Shown here in pieces: positions 16,136 through 23,400 of a stretch of DNA of 43,790 nt. Source of the DNA: CAYJPV01 sp964547975 (GTDB lineage: Bacteria; Acidobacteriota; Vicinamibacteria; Vicinamibacterales; JAKQTR01); contig CAZJRM010000011.1 of assembly GCA_964547975.1 (NCBI GenBank), forward strand, positions 1 to 43,790, given 5' to 3'. The translations under genes and the position numbers were made by a program. Within the stretch, counting starts at the first letter, position 1, and each line of letters starts with the position of its first letter. The notes beneath the pieces are model-generated. The model was not told the origin of the DNA. It ran no database searches and saw nothing but the letters and a program-made list of their open reading frames with translations.

Positions 16136-18544
16136 TCAGCGGTACGTCAACTGCGCCGTGGCGCTTGTGTCCTTCGACGCCACGGTGCGAACCCAGTACG
16201 CGTTGAAGCCATCCGGGAACCGGTGTTCGACCACCTGGCCGGCCGGGACCTCGAACGTCCCGTACGTCACCCACAGGCCAGTGCCCGTCAGGTCCACCTC
16301 GACGCGCACCCCGAGCGCGCCGGTGCTGGTGTGGCTCAACCGCAACACCTTCTCCGAGAACCCCGTCATCAGGTACGGGTCCGACGGCTGCCCGGCTTGA
16401 ACCGGCGTGTCCATCCACGGGCCGCCAACGCCCCTCACCTTCCCAAGATCCCAGAGGTCGTCAGAGACGCCGAGCCAGAGAGCCCCAGGGCCGGCTGGAG
16501 CGCGCATCAACCTGTCACTGCGGCCCGGCCCGACAGCCGCCACGCTCATGACAGTCAGCCCCCGCCAGGAACAGTAGTCGTCGATGTCCCGATTGTGCGT
16601 CGCGATCGGGCGGACCATGGCGATCCCGCCCGCGTTGTTCGACGGGAGTTCGTAGAAGAGGCCACCGGCATTGAACAGGTCGCGCTCGGTGCTCACTTCC
16701 CGATCGACGCGCACCGGGCGCGAGGGCACACCGACGTCGGCCCGGCCTCTCGGCAGTCGCCACCGCGCGCCGGCTTCGTCCGCGTAGACGATCGACGCGG
16801 CATCCGCACCGAGGACTCCGCGCGGCGGGGCGAGGTTGGCCGCCATCCAGTCGCGCGTCTGCTCATCGGCACTGGCGGTCAACGTCAACCCGGCGTCGAG
16901 TTCCGCCAGCGTGCTTCCGGCTGCGCGCAGCAGCGTCCGCCCTTCACCGCCGCTCGCCCAGACCAGCGACACGTCACCGGCCGCCTGGCCCCACGCGGGC
17001 AACCCCGCGAAGATAGGGGCCGGCGCATCAGGACGGCGGTCCACGTTCGAGTACTGGAAGAACACCGTCGCCCGCCGGCAGTCGCGATCCGCTCGCGCGC
17101 GAATCCACGCCCCGCGCTCGGCGTCGTCGAAGATGACAGGCACGTAGCCGCGCGCCGGCACACGGACGTGGCGCAGTGGTTCCCAGGCCCCACGGCCGGA
17201 GCGGTCCACCTCGAACGTGAACTGGACCTCGTCATCCGATTCATGCGCGACGTGCACCATGCGCCGATCGAACCCGGAGAACAGGAACGGCTCCGACGGC
17301 TCGTCGCGCCTCACGTCCTCCCGCACCCACACGCCGCCTCGGCCGATCGGGACACCGAGGCGATCGAGCCGACCGGGCTCCACGAACCACAGGTTCGACT
17401 GCGATCGCCCAGGCCCCGCAATGCGACCCTTGGCCAGGCGTGTGTTCGTGAACTCCGACTTCGCGGTGTCGTCGCTGCCGAACACGACCCGTCCGCCCCA
17501 TCGCGCGAAGTCGCCGACGACGCGGAGGTAGGTCGAACGGGGCTCGATGCCCGCCGATCGGCCGTACGTGAAGGTCCGCGGAAATCGCCAGAACATCCCG
17601 TGCATCGTCATCAGCAGGTCACGTTCACCGATGTCGCGGATGCGGGGCCACTCCGTATTCCAGCCGTGCGCGCCGTCGTACGCGTGGCTGGCCTTCGGCA
17701 GGCGATAGGCGTGCCACGTGCCGGCGTCGAGCAGCATCAGGACGAGCGATTTGTGGTCCCAGCCCATCGACCAGATTGGATCGCGCGCCGGATCCGGATT
17801 GCCCTCGATCCCCCCCGGGCCGGTCACTTCGGTGAACTGATTCCGGCGGACGACGGTCCATCGCCGGCCGTCCCATTCCGCGAGGCAGCCGGACGGCGCA
17901 TCGGGCGGCAGGCGCTCGCCACCCAGTTCGCCGTTGTTCGAGTAGACGACGCGCCCCTGGCCCGAGTACAGGCCCTTGCCGTGGTAGCCGGGCAGCAGCG
18001 GACCGGCGATATCCGGCCAGGCCTTGCGGGCCACGGCCGCGTTGGCGTCCTCGAACAGTTGGCGAACCTCCAGCGTCCGCGTGTCGATTTCGTAGAGACC
18101 TTCCTCCATCGTGGCGGCGTAGACCGCATCGCCTGGGCGCGTCAGATGGCGCGCGTTGCCCGTCGGCCGGCCCGGCATCGCGCTGTAGGGAATGGCCCGC
18201 ACGTGTCCACTGGCATCGATCACGTACGGGCCGATGAACAGTTGCCGGGACTCGCGATGCACCAGGCGGTTCGCCGGCGTGCCGCCGATACTCTCGGGTC
18301 TGATCGTCTGCGTGAGCCGATCGTCGATCTCGTAGAGCTTGTCGTCGGACCCCATCGGCTGGTGGGGGGAGTAGGTCACGACCCAGAGGCGGCCGGCCCA
18401 CGGCACAACGGCACCGGTGCCGCACTCACCGCCGGAGTTGAACATGGCCAGGTGGGGGTAGACCCCGCTGACCTGGCGCGGCTCCTGCGCGTGCGTGACC
18501 AGCGCGAGCGCGGCCACGATGGCGGACGTGGTTCTGACTCCCAT
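16136..18544 (-). CDS. Large secreted hypothetical protein
   Basis: An 802-aa exported protein that I do not recognise. It starts with a signal peptide (MGVRTTSAIVAALALVTHAQ). The N-terminal half looks like repeated beta blades, for example GLYEIDTRTLEVRQLF, RLWVVTYSPHQ and ESRQLFIGPYVID, suggesting a propeller-type fold. The C-terminal half contains two related beta-sandwich-like segments, each with a FSG/TGF motif (FLFSGFDRRMVHVAHES and YLMTGFSEKVLRLSHTS) and a following VEVDLTG/FEVDRSG strand, so it appears to contain an internal duplication. The frame is open to 18826, but the ATG at 18544 has GAGG upstream and begins the signal peptide. It lies 14 bases after the mtgA stop, probably in one operon. 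Confidence 0.75.
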   Translation of the reverse strand: MGVRTTSAIVAALALVTHAQEPRQVSGVYPHLAMFNSGGECGTGAVVPWAGRLWVVTYSPHQPMGSDDKLYEIDDRLTQTIRPESIGGTPANRLVHRESRQLFIGPYVIDASGHVRAIPYSAMPGRPTGNARHLTRPGDAVYAATMEEGLYEIDTRTLEVRQLFEDANAAVARKAWPDIAGPLLPGYHGKGLYSGQGRVVYSNNGELGGERLPPDAPSGCLAEWDGRRWTVVRRNQFTEVTGPGGIEGNPDPARDPIWSMGWDHKSLVLMLLDAGTWHAYRLPKASHAYDGAHGWNTEWPRIRDIGERDLLMTMHGMFWRFPRTFTYGRSAGIEPRSTYLRVVGDFARWGGRVVFGSDDTAKSEFTNTRLAKGRIAGPGRSQSNLWFVEPGRLDRLGVPIGRGGVWVREDVRRDEPSEPFLFSGFDRRMVHVAHESDDEVQFTFEVDRSGRGAWEPLRHVRVPARGYVPVIFDDAERGAWIRARADRDCRRATVFFQYSNVDRRPDAPAPIFAGLPAWGQAAGDVSLVWASGGEGRTLLRAAGSTLAELDAGLTLTASADEQTRDWMAANLAPPRGVLGADAASIVYADEAGARWRLPRGRADVGVPSRPVRVDREVSTERDLFNAGGLFYELPSNNAGGIAMVRPIATHNRDIDDYCSWRGLTVMSVAAVGPGRSDRLMRAPAGPGALWLGVSDDLWDLGKVRGVGGPWMDTPVQAGQPSDPYLMTGFSEKVLRLSHTSTGALGVRVEVDLTGTGLWVTYGTFEVPAGQVVEHRFPDGFNAYWVRTVASKDTSATAQLTYR

Positions 18545-18558
18545 GCTCCGACCTCGCC

Positions 18559-19293
18559 TTACCATCCCTCCACCAGCGACGTGCCGCCGAGCTGGTTCAT
18601 CTGCTGCAGAATCCACCCGCGGCGTTCCTCGACGTAGGCCGACGGGCGTGCCGCCCGGAGCCGAATCGGGTTCGGCAGCACCGCCGCGAGGAGGGCCGCG
18701 TCGGAGGGGGACAGCTTCGACGCGGGTTTCTTGAAGTACCGCTGGCTCGCCGCCTCGACGCCGAAGACGCCGTCGCCCATTTCCGCGACGTTGAGATAGA
18801 CCTCGAGGATCCGGCGTTTCGGCCACAAGGTCTCGATGAGCACGGTGAAGTACGCTTCCAGCCCTTTGCGAACGACGTTCCGGCCCGACCAGAGGAACAC
18901 GTTCTTGGCGACCTGCTGGGAGATGGTGCTCGCGCCGCGCAGGCGCGCCCCTTTCTCGTGCGCGTCGATGGCCTTCTGGATCGATTCGACGTCGAACCCT
19001 CGGTGGGTCGGGAAGTTCTGATCTTCGGACGCGATGACGGCCACGCCCGCGTGGCGCGAAATCCGGCTCCAGGGCGTCCAGCGGTAGTCAATCGTGTAGT
19101 CCTTGCCGCCAGCGAACGCCACGAGACGGCGCTCCACCATCACGCCGCTCGTGAGCGGCGGTAGCCAGCGCAGCGCGAGCACCATCGAGACGGACGCCAG
19201 AAACAGGATCGCCGCCAGCTTGCCGCCCCAGAGCAGCAGGCGGACCACCCGTGACCGTGCCCGGCGGACGGTGGGCCTCGTTCGCACCTTCAT
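18559..19293 (-). CDS. mtgA: Monofunctional biosynthetic peptidoglycan transglycosylase
   Basis: A 244-aa GT51 glycosyltransferase that polymerises lipid II into glycan strands at the outer face of the inner membrane. A basic N-terminus and one membrane helix (about 24-43) precede the catalytic domain. All GT51 motifs are visible: ASEDQNFPTHRGFD with catalytic Glu90, GASTISQQVAKN, the RKGLEAY segment, and ILEVYLNVAEMGDGVFGVEAAS. There is no penicillin-binding transpeptidase domain and the length fits MtgA (about 240 aa). The following gene encodes the unknown 802-aa secreted protein. Confidence 0.93.
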   Translation of the reverse strand: MKVRTRPTVRRARSRVVRLLLWGGKLAAILFLASVSMVLALRWLPPLTSGVMVERRLVAFAGGKDYTIDYRWTPWSRISRHAGVAVIASEDQNFPTHRGFDVESIQKAIDAHEKGARLRGASTISQQVAKNVFLWSGRNVVRKGLEAYFTVLIETLWPKRRILEVYLNVAEMGDGVFGVEAASQRYFKKPASKLSPSDAALLAAVLPNPIRLRAARPSAYVEERRGWILQQMNQLGGTSLVEGW

Positions 19294-19365
19294 GACCTGG
19301 AGATCCTACCCTACGCCGCCCGGTCCGAACCATGGAGGTTGCGCACCGGGCTCACGCCAGGCGCA

Positions 19366-19394
19366 GTCGCATCGGTCCCGGTCGGTTGTACAAT
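19366..19394 (+). promoter_or_regulatory. Predicted promoter of the DUF6305/TAXI/two-component operon
   Basis: TACAAT (19389-19394) is a 5-of-6 match to the -10 consensus, with GTCGCA (19366-19371) 17 bases upstream as a weak -35. Transcription would begin within a few bases of the ATG at 19404, giving a leaderless or nearly leaderless mRNA. A weak -35 would suit activator control, but this is inference. Confidence 0.4.
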
Positions 19395-19403
19395 CCCCGG
19401 GCA

Positions 19404-19982
19404 ATGAGACCCTGGCTGCGCCCTGTCATCCTGGCGATCGTGGCGCTTCTCGCGGGCCCCGGACGTCCGGTCGCCGGCCAGGAACCGCCAACGGCGCAGC
19501 CCCCGCTGGCCATCACGTCGTGCGGGCAGAGTACCGACGCGTTTGCGCTGAGCCTGTTGTGCCGGCGCGCGCGCCTCGACCACGTGTACAACGCCACGAT
19601 GGCCCCCGAGGGCCTGCGCGGTGTTCGGACGCTGATCGTCGTCGTGGGCAGCAGTCTCAAGGGGCTTGCCGAGGCGGGGCTGACCGAGCGCGGCGAAGCC
19701 GCCCGCGTCGAGGCCCTGCTCTCGGAGGCGCGCGCGACCGGCGTCACGACGATCGGTGTGCACATCGGCGGAGAACCCCGTCGCGGTGCCGTCTCGAACC
19801 GGTTCATCACCCTCATCCTCGGGCGGGTGGACGTCCTGGTCATCAGCCAGTCCGGCAACAAGGACGGCATCTTCACGCAGGCCTCCCGCCGGTTCAACAT
19901 CCCGCTCATCAGCGTCGCGCAACCCGCCGAGGTGGTCCGCGAACTGAAGGCGTATTTCCTGTCGCAGGATCGGCGCCCGTGA
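19404..19982 (+). CDS. DUF6305 family secreted protein, copy 1
   Basis: A 192-aa protein with a signal peptide (about 1-26). Its mature part carries the blocks I associate with DUF6305: ITSCGQSTDA, TLIVVVGSSLKGL, GVHIGGEPRRG and SGNKDGIF, arranged like a small alpha/beta (Rossmann-like) fold. No catalytic role is known to me. The second paralogue at 28040-28600 shares every block (SAGQSSD, VIVVGSSTKGL, HTGGEARRG, GGNKDKVF), but this copy has Cys where the other has Ala in the first block. The stop overlaps the GTG start of the TAXI lipoprotein gene by four bases (GTGA), so they are coupled. ATG at 19404 was chosen because it begins the signal peptide. Confidence 0.78.
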   Translation: MRPWLRPVILAIVALLAGPGRPVAGQEPPTAQPPLAITSCGQSTDAFALSLLCRRARLDHVYNATMAPEGLRGVRTLIVVVGSSLKGLAEAGLTERGEAARVEALLSEARATGVTTIGVHIGGEPRRGAVSNRFITLILGRVDVLVISQSGNKDGIFTQASRRFNIPLISVAQPAEVVRELKAYFLSQDRRP

Positions 19983-20944
19983 CCAGGAACGCCTGGGCGG
20001 CGTGGACGCTCGCGGGCGGGCTCACGCTGACGGCGTGCGCGGGACCGCCCTCCGCCGTCACGCCGCCGCTGGTCAAACTCCGTTTCGCTTCCGCCGGGAC
20101 GAGCACTCCTTTTTCGCCGCTCGGCGAAGAACTGGTTCGAGAGTGCGAACGGGTGCTGCCCGGTCTCGAAATCGAAATCGACGAGAACGAAGGCGCGACG
20201 TCCAACATCGAAGCCGTCGAACGTGGCGATGCCGACCTGGCCTTCGCCCACGCCGATGTGGCCTACCTGGCGTCGGTGGGTCGCCTGGAACGCGGAGGCC
20301 GGGTCTTCACCAGGCTCCGCGGCATCGCCATGCTCCAGCGCGCCCGCGTACACGTCGTCACCGCCCCGGCCGCGGGGATTGGACGGATCGAAGAACTGCG
20401 CGGCCGGCGGATCAGTCTGGGACGCGTGGCGCCAGGGCTGACGCCCGCGGCCCGCATGGTGCTGGCCGCCCATGGCATCCCTCCGGCAGCCGTGACGGTG
20501 GTGTCCGCGCGCGCCGACGACGTGGTCGACTGGCTCAGGACGGGCCGGCTCGACGCGTTGATCCTCACGGCGGCTGACCCGCTCGACACTGTGGCGCACG
20601 CCGTCCGCGCCGGTGCGCGCCTGCTCCCCGTCGAAGGACCGGCCATCGATCGCCTCCGGTACGACTACCCGTTCTTCAGCCGGGCGCTGATCCCCGCCGA
20701 CATGTATCCCGGTCAGCCGCGCGCCGTGCGGACGATTGGCGTCGACACGGTACTGCTGTGCCGGGCGAATCTCTCGGAAGTGCTCGTGCACGATCTCACG
20801 CAGCGCCTCTTCCAGGTGCTGCCTTTGCTGTCGCCGGCCCTGGGCACGCGCGGGGGCATCGATCTGGATCAGGCCCCGGCGACGCCCGTGCCGCTGCACG
20901 AAGGCGCCGCGCGGTACTACCGCGAACGGGAGCTGGCCCGATGA
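19979..20944 (+). CDS. TAXI-family periplasmic solute-binding lipoprotein
   Basis: A 321-aa TRAP-associated extracytoplasmic immunogenic (TAXI) type binding protein. The lipobox LTAC places the lipidated Cys at residue 20. The mature protein shows the family order: a first strand LRFASAGTSTPFSPLGEEL, an EGATSNIEAVERGDADLAFAHADVAY segment typical of TAXI ligand-site chains, and an ELRGRRISLGRVAPGLT segment. In ordinary TRAP systems such proteins deliver organic acids or amino acids to a DctQM-type permease, but no permease gene is present here. Instead the stop overlaps the start of the histidine kinase gene (ATGA). This suggests the binding protein presents its ligand to the kinase. The GTG start overlaps the DUF6305 stop. 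Confidence 0.82.
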   Translation: MTRNAWAAWTLAGGLTLTACAGPPSAVTPPLVKLRFASAGTSTPFSPLGEELVRECERVLPGLEIEIDENEGATSNIEAVERGDADLAFAHADVAYLASVGRLERGGRVFTRLRGIAMLQRARVHVVTAPAAGIGRIEELRGRRISLGRVAPGLTPAARMVLAAHGIPPAAVTVVSARADDVVDWLRTGRLDALILTAADPLDTVAHAVRAGARLLPVEGPAIDRLRYDYPFFSRALIPADMYPGQPRAVRTIGVDTVLLCRANLSEVLVHDLTQRLFQVLPLLSPALGTRGGIDLDQAPATPVPLHEGAARYYRERELAR

Positions 20945-22590
20945 GCGCCCGTCGGGGGCGTCCCACCGCTGGCGTCGCCGGGTGGCTGACCGTGGCCGCC
21001 GCTCTCGCCCTGGGGATTCCCCTGTGGCTCGGCTACTCCGCCTACCGCGAACGCCAGCGCAGCGAAGAACTGCTCGCCGACCGCCGCGCCCGCGAAACCG
21101 TGGATCTGCTCGTGACCGCCCTGACCCGCGACATGCGCGGTGCGCAGCACTCTGTGCTGTCGGAATGGTGGGGAGAACTGACCGTCGAGCCGCCCCACGA
21201 GATGCGCAATGTCGTCGCGGCGGCGTTCGCCAGGTATCCGTACCCGGAGTCGTTCTTCACCTGGCGGACCACCGACCGCACGACGACCTTCTTCAACCGA
21301 TCGGAACGCCGGCCGGCGTGGTCCGCATCGGATCCTCCACCCAACCCGTTCCCCGTCGTCCTGACCGAGCATGACGGCACGGCTGAGGCCATCCTCGGCC
21401 GCTTGCGCGATGAAGCGAAGCGGGGCCGCCGCTTCGCGGCCTTCGACGTGGCGCTCGGCGCCGAGCCCTACCAGGTGATCGCTCGACTGTTCTACCGCGA
21501 CGCGTACCGGCACGAACTCGCCGGGGTGGCGGGCTTCACGGTAAATATGCGATGGGTCCGCGCCCACTACTTCCCTGCGATGGCTCGCCAGACGGTCGAC
21601 ATGGGCGCCGGACTGCCGTTCGCCATCATCGATTCGGCGGGCGAAACGGTGGCCGGCACCACCCGGCGCGGTCCCGGGGGCAGCAACGTCAAGCGGTGGT
21701 TTCCGCTGCTCTTCATCGATCCCACCCTGGTCGGCATCGATTCACCGGCGGACCTCTCGCAGGAGTTCTGGGCCGCCCAGGTCGCCGTCGACTACGAGGC
21801 CGCCAGCGGGGCGGCGGCCGGCGGGCGCCTGCTGTGGCTCGCGACCCTGGCAGCGACGACTCTCGTCGTCGGCGTCTTCCTGACCGCCCGCGCCACCCGG
21901 GCCAGCGCGCGGGCCGCCGCCATGCGATCCGAATTCGTCGCGACCGTGACGCATGAACTCAAGACGCCGATCGCCACGATCCGGGCAGCGGGAGACACGC
22001 TGGCGCGCGTCGGGGTACTCGACGCCGACGCCCAGCGGGACTACGCGCGCATGGTCGTCGACGAAGCGAAGCGCCTGGGGCGCCTCGTGGAGAACCTCCT
22101 CGCGTACGCGCGGGTGACCGACGTCACCGAAGTGTACGCGTTCGGCCCGGTGGACCTGAGCGTCCTCGTCGACGACGTCGTGCATGGTGCCCGAGTGCAA
22201 CTGGCCGCGGGAGGGTTCGACGTCGCCGTCGATCACGGCGCCGACGTCCCTCCGGTCCGGGGTGACGAGGTGGCGCTGCGTCTGATGATCGACAACCTGG
22301 TCGACAACGCCATTCGTTACTCGGACGCAGAGCGGGTCCTGCGGATCGACCTGGTCGTCCGGGGACGTGAGGTGGTGCTCGACGTTCGCGACCGCGGTGT
22401 CGGCATCTCCGAGGAGGACCTGGAACGGGTCACGCAGAAGTTCGTGCGCGGAAAAGGGGCGAGGCCCGGAGGCAGCGGCCTGGGCCTCGCGATCGTCCGA
22501 CGCATCGTGGACGATCACGACGGGACGCTGACGATCACGAGCACGCGTGGTGCCGGCACGACGGTCTCCGTGCGACTCCCGGTGGCCTGA
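20941..22590 (+). CDS. Membrane sensor histidine kinase
   Basis: A 549-aa kinase with two membrane helices (about 11-33 and 296-317) that enclose a periplasmic domain of about 260 residues with no family signature I recognise. The cytoplasmic part holds the dimerisation and phosphoacceptor domain with FVATVTHELKTPIATI (His338), the N box LMIDNLVDNAIRYSD, G1 DVRDRGVGIS and G2 GGSGLGLAIVRRI. All catalytic motifs are intact. The ATG at 20941 overlaps the stop of the binding-protein gene, and the cognate regulator begins one base after the stop. The large periplasmic domain next to a lipid-anchored binding protein suggests indirect ligand sensing, as in TctC/TctDE-type arrangements. Confidence 0.92.
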   Translation: MSARRGRPTAGVAGWLTVAAALALGIPLWLGYSAYRERQRSEELLADRRARETVDLLVTALTRDMRGAQHSVLSEWWGELTVEPPHEMRNVVAAAFARYPYPESFFTWRTTDRTTTFFNRSERRPAWSASDPPPNPFPVVLTEHDGTAEAILGRLRDEAKRGRRFAAFDVALGAEPYQVIARLFYRDAYRHELAGVAGFTVNMRWVRAHYFPAMARQTVDMGAGLPFAIIDSAGETVAGTTRRGPGGSNVKRWFPLLFIDPTLVGIDSPADLSQEFWAAQVAVDYEAASGAAAGGRLLWLATLAATTLVVGVFLTARATRASARAAAMRSEFVATVTHELKTPIATIRAAGDTLARVGVLDADAQRDYARMVVDEAKRLGRLVENLLAYARVTDVTEVYAFGPVDLSVLVDDVVHGARVQLAAGGFDVAVDHGADVPPVRGDEVALRLMIDNLVDNAIRYSDAERVLRIDLVVRGREVVLDVRDRGVGISEEDLERVTQKFVRGKGARPGGSGLGLAIVRRIVDDHDGTLTITSTRGAGTTVSVRLPVA

Positions 22591-22591
22591 C

Positions 22592-23266
22592 ATGGGCAAA
22601 CGTATTCTCATCGTGGAAGACGATGCGTCGCTGGCGCGCGTACTCCGGGACAACCTGGTGTTCGACGGGTTCGACGTGTCCTGCGCGGCCGACGGGCACG
22701 AGGCGGTCGACGCCGCCAGGTCATCGGTGCCCGATCTGGTCATCCTGGACGCGATGCTGCCCGACTGCGACGGATTCAGCCTCGTGGGCCTGTTGCGGGG
22801 AACCGGGCAGACGGCCGTCATCCTGTTGACGGCGCGGAGCGAGAAGGTCGACAAGCTCCGCGGCCTCAACCTCGGGGCCGACGACTACGTCACGAAGCCG
22901 TTCGACCTCGACGAACTCCTGGCACGTATCCATGCCGTGCTGCGCCGGGCCACGCCCGACGCGGCCGTCCTGCGCCTCGGGGATGTCCTGATCGATTTTC
23001 AGACCATGCACGCGTCCCGGGGTCCCGAGCCGCTCCGACTGTCCCACCGCGAGTTCGAGCTGCTGCGGTATCTAGCCCAGCATCGAGGCCGGGTGGTCCT
23101 CCGAACCGAGTTGCTCCGCGAGGTCTGGAAGTACCCGGAAGAGCCGAGCACCCGTTCGGTGGACCACGCGGTCGCCCGGCTTCGCAAGAAGGTGGAACCC
23201 GACCCGCGCAACCCGCGTTTCATCCAGACCGGCCACGGCGACGGGTACCTGCTGACGGCCGAGTGA
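22592..23266 (+). CDS. OmpR/PhoB-family response regulator
   Basis: A 224-aa regulator: receiver domain (about 1-120) with acidic pocket VEDD, phosphoacceptor Asp53 (VILDAMLPDCDG), LLTARSEK and VTKPFD with the conserved Lys, then a winged-helix DNA-binding domain (about 130-222) with LSHREFELLRYLAQHRGRVV and RFIQTGHGDGYLLTAE. It starts one base after the kinase stop and is surely its partner. The frame is open from 22547, but the ATG at 22592 gives the canonical GKRILIVEDD start. A tandem heptamer just downstream of its stop is a plausible target in front of the TonB-receptor gene. Confidence 0.94.
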   Translation: MGKRILIVEDDASLARVLRDNLVFDGFDVSCAADGHEAVDAARSSVPDLVILDAMLPDCDGFSLVGLLRGTGQTAVILLTARSEKVDKLRGLNLGADDYVTKPFDLDELLARIHAVLRRATPDAAVLRLGDVLIDFQTMHASRGPEPLRLSHREFELLRYLAQHRGRVVLRTELLREVWKYPEEPSTRSVDHAVARLRKKVEPDPRNPRFIQTGHGDGYLLTAE

Positions 23267-23303
23267 TCGGCGGGCGTTCACGGGGCGCCAGGCCTGTGAA
23301 ACC

Positions 23304-23320
23304 GCGACAACTTGCGACAA
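23304..23320 (+). promoter_or_regulatory. Candidate response-regulator binding site (tandem GCGACAA)
   Basis: GCGACAA occurs at 23304-23310 and again at 23314-23320, exactly 10 bases apart, that is one helical turn. OmpR/PhoB-type regulators bind such tandem direct repeats as dimers. The site lies in the only sizeable gap (134 bases) of the locus, between the regulator gene and the TonB-receptor gene, about 80 bases before the receptor ATG. I did not find a convincing -10/-35 pair downstream. Confidence 0.45.
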
Positions 23321-23400
23321 CCGCGCAGGCGGGTCTTCGCCAATACTGTCGCCGATCGTGGGCGGTGGATTGGTGTGCCTGCTCCTCAAGGAGGCCTGTC

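Noticed and set aside
16223..18637. Plus-strand open frame of 804 codons
   Set aside because: It is the antisense shadow of the 802-aa secreted protein, which has a signal peptide and protein-like composition.
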